A DNA stretch of 64,000 nucleotides from Methylophaga sp. (GCA_002733505.1 NVVW01000004.1:49901-113900); one strand, 5' to 3'; counted from the stretch's first letter, positions 53,644 through 63,200 are shown. Translations and numbers: made by a program. The notes: a model not told the origin generated them from the sequence alone.

Positions 53644-54754
53644 TATACCCGTAATCCTTCAATTTGCAGATTCTAGCCGTTGAAAGTTATCATTAATTGT
53701 ACTGTTTAATGAGTCTGCTATTTCGGGCAATGTAGTTGTAAAAAATTGTTCGATTTTCTGTCGAAACTGTTTTGTTGTTGAAAAATACTGATTATTACGG
53801 GCATGTTTATTCATTACTTTCCAGAGTCGCTCTATGGGGTTTAAATTGGGGCTATACGGGGGCAGTTTGTGTAGAATAATATTCAGTTTTTTCGCTTGTG
53901 CAAGCACGCGATGCGAGGTGTGGTAACCGGCACCGTCTAACACCAGATGGATAGCTTTACTGTCACTATATTGTGTACGTAATTGCTGAAAAAATTCACT
54001 AATAGTCTCACCGTTGACTTTGTCAGTATGTTGAATAACAGCCCGTGATAAATGCCCTAGTTGTATGGCGCCTATCACATTAAGTCGGGTGCGGGTGCCT
54101 GTGGTCTCGATGGCCTTATCACAGCCTTTTCTTATCCACCCTGCGGTTATTTTGGTGGCTTGCGTAGGATGCACCGCATCCATAAACAGTAAGGGCTCAT
54201 CGTCATTGAGTGAGGCTTTTAGTGTTGTATAGTGTTCGATAAAGGTGGTTTGTTTATCGCTATCACACTTATGAGGTACGCCTTTAGGTTGTTTATAACT
54301 AAAACGGTATTGGTGTAGCCATTTGTTGAGCCCTGGTACGCTGTATGTAATAGTAAATGTTTTTTTGATGTAGGCAATAATTTCATGTTGGTGTAGATAG
54401 GTATGCGCCATTAAGTGGGTGATTAATTCATCGGTCTGTTGTCGTGTTAATTTGCCTGTTGAGCCGCCTCTGTTTTCGGTGAGTTTATGGTGTTGAATAT
54501 AATCCAATACATGGCGTTTAATGCTGTCTTCATGTTTACGTAATGCTTGTGCTATTTGTTTCGTATTCCACCCTTCACTCAACAGTAATACGGCTTTAAT
54601 TCGGTCACATTCACGTTTGTCACGACAGGATTTATGTCGTGTTTCGAGTGCTTGCTTTTCAGTGGCGCTTAGTGAAAGTGCTATCATGTCTATAGCATGA
54701 TCTCTTTGCAGGAATTTGCAAGCTTTTTCTGCAGTTTCAATGATCACGGGTATA
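53644..54754 (-). mobile_element. IS630-family insertion sequence
   Basis: About 1.1 kb, bounded by imperfect terminal inverted repeats of about 27 bp. The left end is TATACCCGTAATCCTTCAAT then TTGCAGA. The right end, inverted, is TATACCCGTGATCATTGAAA then CTGCAGA. The ends begin in TA, the target IS630/Tc1-mariner elements duplicate. It contains one transposase gene. The right end abuts a 270-bp miniature element sharing the TATACCC terminus. Confidence 0.88.
53659..54687 (-). CDS. IS630-family DDE transposase
   Basis: 342 residues from the ATG at 54687. The frame is open to 54801, but the extra N-terminus would be coded by the terminal repeat and the neighbouring element. Helix-turn-helix regions are near the N-terminus (TKQIAQALRKHEDSIKRHV). 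The DDE triad is visible in LLFMDAVHPTQ, HLVLDGAGYH and NLNPIERLWKVMNKHA (D, D, E). The gene appears intact. Its last codons and stop (GCA AAT TGA) lie in the terminal repeat. It reads toward fliK. Confidence 0.93.
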   Translation of the reverse strand: MIALSLSATEKQALETRHKSCRDKRECDRIKAVLLLSEGWNTKQIAQALRKHEDSIKRHVLDYIQHHKLTENRGGSTGKLTRQQTDELITHLMAHTYLHQHEIIAYIKKTFTITYSVPGLNKWLHQYRFSYKQPKGVPHKCDSDKQTTFIEHYTTLKASLNDDEPLLFMDAVHPTQATKITAGWIRKGCDKAIETTGTRTRLNVIGAIQLGHLSRAVIQHTDKVNGETISEFFQQLRTQYSDSKAIHLVLDGAGYHTSHRVLAQAKKLNIILHKLPPYSPNLNPIERLWKVMNKHARNNQYFSTTKQFRQKIEQFFTTTLPEIADSLNSTINDNFQRLESAN

Positions 54755-55067
54755 TACCCAAAATACTTGAAAATGCAGGTTTCAGCAAGAGAAGAAGCCA
54801 TTATATTCTAGGCATAAATCCGCAGAATGAGTCATTTATCTCCATGGATGGAGTGTATGCAAGAAATGCAGGAGCAATTTCTTGTCTCGTTTAAGGATTT
54901 ATAACAACGAAGATAATGGCTTATCCTCTTGCCCTACGGGAGTTTAGCACGAATGCCAGTGCCGCGTTACAATGCTTGACAAGGACTAGTCATTGCCTTC
55001 ACATTACGCCTTGCTCTGACCTTCGTGCTAAGCTCTGAAATCTGCATCTTCAAGTAATTTGGGTATA
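54753..55067. mobile_element. ~270-bp miniature inverted-repeat element, copy 3, carrying a nested insertion
   Basis: Same orientation and nearly the same sequence as copy 1 (768-1037), from TATACCCAAAATACTTG to CAAGTAATTTGGGTATA. About 50 extra bases near 54838-54886 interrupt the copy. It shares its left boundary with the right end of the IS630 copy. No convincing ORF. Confidence 0.85.
54838..54886. repeat. ~50-bp hairpin-forming insertion within miniature element copy 3
   Basis: Absent from the other two copies. It contains CTCCATGGATGGAG and a perfect hairpin CAAGAAAT...ATTTCTTG with a 9-base loop. It resembles a REP/palindromic unit inserted into the element. Confidence 0.6.
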
Positions 55068-55101
55068 CAACCTATTTTTAAATTTTATAGAGATAATGCT
55101 A

Positions 55102-55139
55102 GTATATACCCATGGATGATTCAATATTATGGTATATAC
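55102..55139. repeat. Inverted repeat around the pentapeptide-protein start codon
   Basis: Perfect 9-bp arms GTATATACC (55102-55110) and GGTATATAC (55131-55139) with a 20-base loop that includes the ATG at 55112. TATACCCATGGATGATTCAA resembles an IS630-type end with small changes, so it may be a remnant. In mRNA the hairpin would include the initiation region. Confidence 0.55.
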
Positions 55140-55972
55140 GTGAACCTGACGGCACCGTCAAAGGTCCCTTTAGTGTATCAATAATACGTAACCAACTTTC
55201 ACTACACCGTTTAAAAACTAGCGATAAAGCAAGCGAAGATCAAATCAACTGGCACCCTTTATCTCACTGGCCTGAATTTAGGGTGGTTCACAGTGAAGAT
55301 ACCGCTAAACAGCTTGATGAACGCGATGGATTTGACAGGCGAAATGAACAACAATCACATAAAGAAACTATTCAGCGAAGTGAAAAAGAACGAAGAATAC
55401 TCGAAAGCGATGATGACATCCATCGTCGTCAAGCGCGCACCCAACTTATGCAAAAATTCAGGCAACGCAAACAATCATTCTTTTGGCCCGTATTTGCACT
55501 AGTCTCGTTGCTCATTTTAATACTCTGGCTAGGTGTATTTCGTGGTGAATCATTTCCCACGTCGCTCTCAAATTGTGATAAACCCGCCTCCAGCCATGTG
55601 AACTGGGAAAATTGCTTAAAACCAAATATAAACCTAGAAAATAAAGATCTCAGCCATGCTCAACTGCGTAATAGTCAGTTATCTCAAAGCAACTTAATGA
55701 ATGCAAAATTAAGTGGTGCTAACCTTTCCTATGCTGATTTACACGCAAGCAACCTTAGCTACAGCCAAATACAAAATGCCAATTTAAAAGGTGCCAATCT
55801 ACAAAATGCTGATTTAAGCTACGCCGATCTAAGCAACAGCGATTTATCCTATGCTGATCTTCGCCACGCTAATTTAGGTGGCAGTAAACTGGATAATGTA
55901 CGTTTTGACCATGCTATTTGGATTGATGGGCGGGTGTGTAAAGAACACTCTATAGGACAATGTAAATTTTGA
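55112..55972 (+). CDS. GYF-domain, membrane, pentapeptide-repeat protein
   Basis: 286 residues. An N-terminal GYF_2 domain (ILWYIREPDGTVKGPFSVSI) and a charged linker precede one membrane helix (FFWPVFALVSLLILILWLGVF). The outer C-terminal half consists of pentapeptide repeats, A(N/D)LxxAxLxx type (ANLSYADLHASNLSYSQI; ANLKGANLQNADLSYADL), and ends with two cysteines. The repeats would form a right-handed beta helix in the periplasm. Function unknown. The start codon lies in the loop of a TATACC-type inverted repeat and lacks a good ribosome-binding site. Confidence 0.82.
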   Translation: MDDSILWYIREPDGTVKGPFSVSIIRNQLSLHRLKTSDKASEDQINWHPLSHWPEFRVVHSEDTAKQLDERDGFDRRNEQQSHKETIQRSEKERRILESDDDIHRRQARTQLMQKFRQRKQSFFWPVFALVSLLILILWLGVFRGESFPTSLSNCDKPASSHVNWENCLKPNINLENKDLSHAQLRNSQLSQSNLMNAKLSGANLSYADLHASNLSYSQIQNANLKGANLQNADLSYADLSNSDLSYADLRHANLGGSKLDNVRFDHAIWIDGRVCKEHSIGQCKF

Positions 55973-55983
55973 TCTAATAAACG

Positions 55984-57306
55984 CTACCGCTCCCGAATAC
56001 TCTCCTGCTTATAGCGTAATAGCGGGGCGAGGAAATACTCAATCAAACGTCGTTTGCCTGTTTTAATTTCAACTGCCACCGTCATGCCAGGGCTGAGTTT
56101 GACCATTTTATCTCCAACTTGAATATCTGTTTGATCCATGATCACCTGCGCTTTGTAAATCAACCCTAATTGCTCATCGGCAATGGCGTCATTAGACAGA
56201 TGGGTGAGCGTGCCATCTATTACACCGTATTTGGTGAACGGAAAGGCATCGATTTTAATTTCAACTATTTGATTTTCTTTGACAAAACCAATATCTAAAT
56301 TAGCCACCATCGCTTCTACTTCTAGAGGCTGTTGACTAGGCACAATCACCATTAATTGTTGTGCAGGCGTCACTACGCCGCCTTCGGTATGTAACACCAG
56401 TTGTTGTATTGTGCCCGATACCGGCGCTTTGAGTGTTTGGGCTTGTCGGGTGGCAGCGGCTTTAATTAATTCTTGACCTAACGCTTTATATTGCACAGTA
56501 GCCTGTTGCAATTCAGTCAACATTTGGCTATTAAAGGCTTTTTTAGTTTGTTCGATTTGGCTGGCTACTTCAGCAATGGCCGCTTTGGTTTCTTCGCTAC
56601 GTTGCTCGTTAGCCTTTAAATCATGATAGGCGGTCAAGCGTTGTTGTTCTATTTCCAGGTATTGATCTTCTTGCAGGTATTGTTTTTCGCTGAGCATTCT
56701 TAATTTATCAGCACGTTTAGTCAATATCGGCAAAATAGCTTGATATTTTTGTACTTGCTGCTCAATGCTATCGCGTTCTGAGCGGTGTTTATTTTGTTGG
56801 TGTTTCAGCGTGGTGAGTTGCGATTGATGCTGTTGCCATTGTGACTGCAATAATTGTTGCTGCAAGCTATTGAGCGTTGTTGAAATGTTACTGCTATCGG
56901 ATTGATTATTTTTTATCCAGTCCAGTATGGTTTCTAGTCTAATTTTATCTTGCTTTAAGGAGGTGAGTTCATCGTCAATACGCTGCTCGTCGGCAATCGC
57001 ACTATCGGGTTTAAGTTCAACTAAAATATCACCCTCATTGACAACTTGCCCTTCACGCACATAAATCGTTTGGATAATGCCGGTATTTAAAGGTTGAATC
57101 ACTTTAGCATGACCGCTGGTGATCACTCTACCGGGGGCGGATACTACAATATCGACTTTGCCGATTAGTGCCCAGATCACTGCCACCACAAAAAACAGCA
57201 TAATCACCCAAGTGATGAGCCGCCCTAAGGGTGACGGCGGTGTATCTTGAATTTCTAATGTCGCGGGTAGGAATTCGTGTTCGGTTTGTCTTTTTTTAAA
57301 TAGCAT
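55984..57306 (-). CDS. Type I secretion membrane fusion protein (HlyD family)
   Basis: 440 residues. One N-terminal membrane helix (LITWVIMLFFVVAVIWALIG), a lipoyl half (VVSAPGRVITSGHAKVIQPL; VREGQVVNEGDILVEL), a long coiled coil (about 100-280) and the second lipoyl/beta-barrel part (APVSGTIQQLVLHTEGGVVT; VKLSPGMTVAVEIKTGKRRL). It connects the ABC exporter to TolC. It follows the HlyB gene after six bases. Confidence 0.93.
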   Translation of the reverse strand: MLFKKRQTEHEFLPATLEIQDTPPSPLGRLITWVIMLFFVVAVIWALIGKVDIVVSAPGRVITSGHAKVIQPLNTGIIQTIYVREGQVVNEGDILVELKPDSAIADEQRIDDELTSLKQDKIRLETILDWIKNNQSDSSNISTTLNSLQQQLLQSQWQQHQSQLTTLKHQQNKHRSERDSIEQQVQKYQAILPILTKRADKLRMLSEKQYLQEDQYLEIEQQRLTAYHDLKANEQRSEETKAAIAEVASQIEQTKKAFNSQMLTELQQATVQYKALGQELIKAAATRQAQTLKAPVSGTIQQLVLHTEGGVVTPAQQLMVIVPSQQPLEVEAMVANLDIGFVKENQIVEIKIDAFPFTKYGVIDGTLTHLSNDAIADEQLGLIYKAQVIMDQTDIQVGDKMVKLSPGMTVAVEIKTGKRRLIEYFLAPLLRYKQESIRER

Positions 57307-57312
57307 GGCGCG

Positions 57313-59454
57313 TTAGTCTTGATTTTGCAAATCATTGAGTTTTTTGTAAATGCCATTGTTGTTGAGCAGTTCTTTATGGCTACCTTGCTCTGCTATTTCA
57401 CCTTGCTCAATGACGATAATACGGTCACAGCGCCTTACTGCACTCAGTCTATGGGCAATAATAAACACCGTTCTATCTTTACAGATAGACTTCATATTGT
57501 CTTGAATAATACGTTCTGATTCATAATCGAGTGCACTGGTGGCTTCATCAAAAATTAGAATGCGGGGCTGGGTAAGTAAGGCGCGTGCTATGGCAATACG
57601 TTGCCGTTGTCCGCCTGATAGCGTACTGCCTCGTTCACCTACGGGCGTGTCATAACCTTCAGCGAGTTCCAGGATGAATTCATGGGCACCGGCGAGCTTT
57701 GAAGCTTCAATAATGGCATCCATACTGATGCCGGGATTACTGAGTGCAATATTATCTCTAACACTGCGATTGAATAGATAGTTTTCTTGTAATACCACAC
57801 CGATTTGACGGCGTAACCATGTCGGTTCAATAAGTGCTAAATCAATACCATCAATTAATATGCGACCGCTTTCAGGCGTGTATAGTCGCTGGATGAGTTT
57901 GGTTAAGGTGCTTTTGCCGGAGCCACTGCGACCCACAATACCAATGATTTCACCGGGTTTTACACTGAGATTAATATTGCGCAATACTTCCGGTAAATCG
58001 GGGCGGTATCTGAACCTTAGGCCTTCAAAGTTAACCGCACCTTCTAAATCGGGCAATGATGCTCGCCCCGGGTTATAGCCCGGTTCGGGTTGGGTGTTGA
58101 GAATATCACCCAGCCGTCTTACTGATAACCCCGCTTGTTGAAAGTCTTGCCACAGTTGCACTAGTCTTAGTATAGGGCCACTGACTCTTCCTGCCAGCAT
58201 ATTAAAGGCAATGAGTTGACCTACTGACAGTTCACCTTTCATTACCAGTGTTGCACCTATCCATAATATTAATACGGTGGTGACTTTATTAATAAAGCCT
58301 GCTGTTTGACCTGCAATATTGCCTAGATTCGAAGCTTTAAAGCTGGCGCCGACATAACCGGCTAATTGTTCTTCCCAACGCCGCTGCATTTGCGGTTCAA
58401 CCGCCATCGCTTTTAAGGTTTCAACACCGGTGATCGATTCTACTAAAAAGGCTTGATTCTCTGCACCGCGGTTAAACTTATCATCTAAGCGTTTACGTAA
58501 GATGGGAGTGATAAGGATTGATAGAATAAGATAAAACGGAATAGCACCTAATACGATATACGTCAGTGTCGGGCTGTAGTAATACATCACTACAAAGAAA
58601 ATAATAGTAAAGAATAAGTCAATCACCAAAGTTAAAGATGAACCCGTGATGAAGTTTCGAATATTTTCTAGCTCATGTACCCGTGCAATCGAATCACCAA
58701 CACGACGTGCTTCAAAATAGCTGATCGGTAATGCCAATAGATGTTTAAATAATTTAGCACCCAGTGCCACATCCACCCGGGTGGTGGTGTGGGAAAACAA
58801 ATAAGTACGCAAGCCGTTTAACACCACTTCAAAAAGTGATATGGCTAATAGACCAATGGCCAATACATGTAGTGTCGTCAGGGCTTTATGCACTAATACT
58901 TTATCAATGACTACTTGAAAAAACAGGGGTGTCATTAAAGCAAATAGTTGCAAGAAAAACGAGGCCACCAAGACTTCTATCAGCAGTTTTTTATATTTTA
59001 AAATAGCAGGGATAAACCAGCTAAAATCGAAGTGGCCACCTAGATTAGACAGAGATGCACGACGGGTCACTAACACAACACGACCAGACCACTGTGCCTC
59101 AAATTGGTCGCGGCTTAAACTTAATGGTGCTTGTTGCAGGGGATCGTGAATAAGCACTTTATCTGACTGTTCTTCAATGTCAGCAATCAGAAACCAGTGA
59201 CCATCATGGTGTTGCCCCATCGCAGGCAAGGCGGTTTCATTGAGCTTTTGCCAGTGACTGCTATGCCCGCGTACTTTTAAACCTAAATCACGACCAGCGA
59301 GGATGATTTCTTTTTCGGTGAAGTGTTTTCCCGGATCGGCATGGGTGTGGCTAAGATGATCGGGATCGGCTGGCAAGCCATGCAGTTTGGCTAAGTTGAT
59401 TAGGCAAATAAGGCCGGTATCCAGCGGGGTTTGTGTTTGTTGTTTATCTTCCAT
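57313..59454 (-). CDS. Type I secretion ABC transporter (HlyB family)
   Basis: 713 residues. An N-terminal C39-like domain (about 1-135) in which the catalytic Cys is replaced (LDTGLICLINLAKLHG), so it docks but does not cleave substrate, as in HlyB. Six membrane helices follow (about 160-430). The ATPase has Walker A VGRSGSGKSTL, signature LSGGQRQRIAIARALL, Walker B ILIFDEATSALD and switch His IIAHRL. It probably exports the RTX protein encoded upstream at 60243-64000. Confidence 0.94.
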   Translation of the reverse strand: MEDKQQTQTPLDTGLICLINLAKLHGLPADPDHLSHTHADPGKHFTEKEIILAGRDLGLKVRGHSSHWQKLNETALPAMGQHHDGHWFLIADIEEQSDKVLIHDPLQQAPLSLSRDQFEAQWSGRVVLVTRRASLSNLGGHFDFSWFIPAILKYKKLLIEVLVASFFLQLFALMTPLFFQVVIDKVLVHKALTTLHVLAIGLLAISLFEVVLNGLRTYLFSHTTTRVDVALGAKLFKHLLALPISYFEARRVGDSIARVHELENIRNFITGSSLTLVIDLFFTIIFFVVMYYYSPTLTYIVLGAIPFYLILSILITPILRKRLDDKFNRGAENQAFLVESITGVETLKAMAVEPQMQRRWEEQLAGYVGASFKASNLGNIAGQTAGFINKVTTVLILWIGATLVMKGELSVGQLIAFNMLAGRVSGPILRLVQLWQDFQQAGLSVRRLGDILNTQPEPGYNPGRASLPDLEGAVNFEGLRFRYRPDLPEVLRNINLSVKPGEIIGIVGRSGSGKSTLTKLIQRLYTPESGRILIDGIDLALIEPTWLRRQIGVVLQENYLFNRSVRDNIALSNPGISMDAIIEASKLAGAHEFILELAEGYDTPVGERGSTLSGGQRQRIAIARALLTQPRILIFDEATSALDYESERIIQDNMKSICKDRTVFIIAHRLSAVRRCDRIIVIEQGEIAEQGSHKELLNNNGIYKKLNDLQNQD

Positions 59455-59489
59455 GATATTTTCTGTTAGCTAGATTTCCTTGTTTTCAA

Positions 59490-59774
59490 TCAAATTCGTT
59501 TTATGGCTGCTTTATAAACATGATTGCGTTCACGCTTACCCACAGCAATTACCGAGATAATCAAATCATTATCGCGCACTTGATAAACTAGACGATAGCC
59601 CGCACCACGTAGTTTTATCTTGTAACAGTCCGTCATACCATTAAGCCGTGCACTTTCAATTTTTGGCTGTTTAATACGTTCAATTAGTTTCTTTTTAAAT
59701 TGCTTGCGGATCGTTGCATCTAAAGCATCCCATTCTTTTTTAGCTGGTTTTTTAAAGACCAGCTCATAATGCAT
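59490..59774 (-). CDS. RelE/StbE-family toxin
   Basis: 94 residues with a RelE-type fold pattern: YELVFKKPAKKEWDALD, FKKKLIERIKQP, and YKIKLRGAGYRLVYQVRDNDLIISVIAVGKRERNHVY, with basic and Tyr residues typical of mRNA-cleaving toxins. It starts inside the antitoxin gene (11-base overlap). It cleaves mRNA on the ribosome by family analogy. Confidence 0.92.
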   Translation of the reverse strand: MHYELVFKKPAKKEWDALDATIRKQFKKKLIERIKQPKIESARLNGMTDCYKIKLRGAGYRLVYQVRDNDLIISVIAVGKRERNHVYKAAIKRI

Positions 59775-60018
59775 CTAGGGCTACCTTTATTTCAGGCTCA
59801 TCTCTTCGTGCCCGCACGATTTCTGCTAACTCCATATCTTCCAATTTATCCAACAACGCTTCATAGGCTTCTGCCGGGATCGCATAAAACACAGGTTTAT
59901 TTCGATTCAGAATCGCTATGGGCAAGCCTTCACCTTGTTCAATCACTGACATGGGGTTCTTTTTTAACTCAGAAATCCCTGCACTAATATCTGCCAAAAT
60001 AGGATATGTAGCACTCAT
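59764..60018 (-). CDS. Phd/YefM (StbD)-family antitoxin
   Basis: 84 residues. The N-terminal DNA-binding part (ILADISAGISELKKNPMSVIEQGEGLPIAILNRNKPVFYAIPAEAYEALL) matches StbD/Phd proteins, and the acidic C-terminus (IVRARRDEPEIKVALDAL) would wrap the toxin. AAGG is ahead of the start codon. Probably represses its own promoter at the GTCT repeats. Confidence 0.92.
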   Translation of the reverse strand: MSATYPILADISAGISELKKNPMSVIEQGEGLPIAILNRNKPVFYAIPAEAYEALLDKLEDMELAEIVRARRDEPEIKVALDAL

Positions 60019-60034
60019 AACTATACCTTAAACA

Positions 60035-60061
60035 GTCTTTTAATAGGTCTTATAATAGTCT
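60035..60061. promoter_or_regulatory. Possible antitoxin operator upstream of the toxin-antitoxin genes
   Basis: GTCT occurs at 60035, 60047 and 60058, that is at 11-12-base steps (about one helical turn), each in an AT-rich context. It starts 17 bases before the antitoxin start codon. Helically phased repeats fit cooperative binding by a Phd-type antitoxin. Confidence 0.35.
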
Positions 60062-60097
60062 ATTCCTACCTTAATTGCAAACCGACCCTGTCACTCC

Positions 60098-60197
60098 CGT
60101 GTACTTTCTCACCCCGTCACTCCCGCATATTTTAAGCGGGAGTCCAGCCTACTAGCCTTAAGATCCCAGCTAAAAAGCTTACCGGGTTGACGAAAAA
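60098..60197. repeat. Palindromic repeat module between antitoxin and RTX gene
   Basis: Contains GTCACTCCCGCATATTTTAA then GCGGGAGTCC, and GATCCCAGCTAAAAAGCTTA then CCGGGTTGACG. These match the interior of the elements at 16929-17078 and 32477-32638 and part of 7643-7746. No TATACCC ends are seen. As an RNA it could act as a terminator for the RTX gene. Confidence 0.65.
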
Positions 60198-60242
60198 CGA
60201 GCTGAGTTCTCTATTAGTTTTTTATGATGACAGCATGTATCA

Positions 60243-63200
60243 TTACCCCCAACTTGCCGCAATCACCGGCACTATTTCATCTTTGATTTGGCCAGTCAGA
60301 TCCATCGTACCCGGTGCTGGGACATTAAAGCTCGCCATCGCTTGTACTAACTGGTCAAGTTGGTTATTCATCAAGGCTTGTCCATTGCCAAGTTGAATGC
60401 TATCCAGTTTATGGCTGTCATTGGCATACCAGTTTTTAATGGTGACATCATCGCCACTATTATAAACGGTAATTTTCAAGTCATTAACCGCGCGTTCAAA
60501 CCATAAGTCATCGGCTTCGATGCCTTGGCCAAATTGCAAAGTGTCGGTACTTGTTGCATGGTCAGCTGCAAAGTTACGTATGGTGTCATGGCCATCGCCT
60601 GCATTCATTAGATAGGTATCATCTCCGGCACCACCGCTGAGCTTGTCATTACCGGTGCCGCCGTTTAGGATGTCACTGCCTGAGCTTCCCCATAACACAT
60701 CATTGCCGGCTTCACCATTAAGTTCAACATCACCATAATTATGAATGGGGCTGGTCAAATCAATAATATCATCGCCTGCGCCCATATTAAATCGTTCAAT
60801 ATTTTGTACTCTTGGGCCGCTACCATTGGGTAGTGGGCTGAAGGTATCATGCAAGAAGATGGCATCACTGCCATCGGTGCCTTGAACAGTGTCAAAGCCT
60901 TGTCCGCCATCAAATAAATCATGACTACGTTGCATGGCAGTGATGCGAACGCGTTCTCGTGTACCTCGATTGCCAGGGCTACCGGCATTATAGGCGATAA
61001 ATCGGCTTGACCAGCGGGCATCATCCGACACCACCAAGGTATCATTACCCGCACCGCCTTGTAGCCAGTCACTGCCTGCGCCGGCAATTAGGGTGTCGTT
61101 GCCTGCTCCACCGATAAGCACATCATCACCGTCTCCGCTGTTAATCACATCGGCATAGTTGGTGCCAGTAAGGGTTTCATTCCCTGTTCCGCCTATAATG
61201 TCGGGGTTGATATCGTTAATGGTTAAGGCAAAGCTAGTATCTGCCGTTAGGCCTCCATTGTCTGTCGCGGTTATCTTAAATTCATATACACCTGATACAT
61301 CTAATGGTGGTGTACCAGAAAAGGTTTGGGTTAACGCATCGAAGCTTAACCAGCTTGGTAGGACGCTGCCATCTGCTAATGTGGCTAATAAGCTTAAGCT
61401 GTCATTTGCATCAACATCAGTAAAGGTATCAATAGGAAGTTGATAGCTAAATAAACTGTCTTCATCAATGAACTGGTCAACCAAGCTTGTCGTCACTGTA
61501 GGGGCATCATTGACATTATTAATGGTTAAAGCAAAGGTGTCACTAGCAGTTAAACCACCGTTATCCGTTGCAGTGACCTTAATATCTAATAGACCTACTT
61601 GGTCATTATCAGGTGTGCCTGAGAATGTTTGCGTAATAGCATCAAAACTTAACCAGCTTGGTAAAGTTCCGCCATCAGCTAGTAAGGCAGTGAACGTTAA
61701 ACTATCGCCAACATCACTATCCGTAAATGTATCTACGGGTAAGGTGAAGGTGAAAAGCGAATCTTCGTCGCTGATTTGATCATTAATGGCTTGGCTTAGT
61801 TCTGGGGCAGCATTATTAGAGCCTAAGAAGTTATAGTTTAGGCGTTTACCGACTATATCCCGATCATAATTATTAGCATTTACACCTTGCCATGTAACAA
61901 ATATTTCACCCGGTCTAGTTTCGACCAACTCAGCTTTTCCACCGAAGACAATGGGATCACCACTGGCATTTTCTAAACCTGAGCTACTTATTTGAAATTT
62001 ACGTTCAACCAAGTTTCCGTCAATGTCATAACGCTTTCCAAAACTATTATTTGCTCCTGTCCATTCAATTATGTAGCTACCATCACTTAATGACAGGACA
62101 GAGGGTTCGCTTCCGCCGCTGGTGACTTTGAATGAATCTTCAAAGATTAATGAACTGTTTCCCATGTCATCTGTTGAATATTGAAATCGCTTTGCAAAAA
62201 TACCATCGTGTGTAAATGCACCGCCGTAGCCAGCACCACCTTCCCACACAACAATATATTCATCGTTTGCTAGTTGAGTTACTGAAAACTCTGATTGATC
62301 TGGACGGAAATAACGATTGCTAATCCCAGTAGCAGATCCGCTTCCAAATTCAGCTAAGTTATCCTGAGAAATCTGCCCTCCATTATAAGGATCTTTATAA
62401 ATGTGTGATGCATCTAGCGCATAGACATCCGTCAGTCCAGCGTCACCGTAACCAGCAGGAACCCAGTAGAAAGAGGCAAAACTACCATCATTGAGAGCGA
62501 TTAAATGCTGATCGGCAAGTTCATCATAATAACCATAAGCTTCATGGCCGTCCTCACTACTATTATAGAAATCATTAAAAACAGCTAAACTATTAATATT
62601 TCCGAGGTAAGGTTCTGAAATCGGAGCAGGTGATAGTGTTTGCCCTGAAACATCATATAGCCTACTAAACTGATGATATTGAACATAGGTTTCACTGCCA
62701 CCAAAATAGTTCTTTTCACTTTGCCGTTCCGTCCATGTCACTAAAAAACCATCTGCATTGCTGGCAATAGTCGGCGAGCTAGCACGAGGTAATAATGGGC
62801 CATCCGATCCTGTTCCACCAAAATCGCCACCGGCTGCTTCAATTTCATCCCCTAATTGATCATCAAAATGGTGATACCCATCTGCCGAGATAAGAAATTT
62901 ATCTCCCATCGCAATACCCGCGTCATACCGTTGACCATAAATTCCTTTTTCACCATAAACCGACTCACCACTCCACACGATAACAATACTGCCATCATCT
63001 AACGCTGTGGTAGATACTGGCTCATTTAAGCCATAGTCTTGTATCGTTATTTGCCCACCAAGTGGCTGACCATTTTCATCATACATTTGCCCAGCAATAC
63101 CATTGTAATTTATCCATTGAACGAATGAGCCACCGTTTGCTAGGGCAGTAATTGAAGGTGTGCTGTAGTCTGTTGATATAATAAATTCACCGCCCAACTT

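Noticed and set aside
53659..54801. Longer transposase starting at 54801
   Set aside because: The additional N-terminal residues would be encoded by the terminal repeat and the adjoining element. Start at 54687 gives the normal IS630 length.
54697..54894. 65-residue frame spanning the IS630 end and miniature element
   Set aside because: It crosses two repeat boundaries and is broken in the other copies of the element, so it is not a gene.
57313..59454. HlyB-type protein as a C39 bacteriocin-processing peptidase
   Set aside because: The catalytic Cys is replaced in LDTGLICL, so the domain is the inactive C39-like form; the RTX substrate has no double-glycine leader role here.
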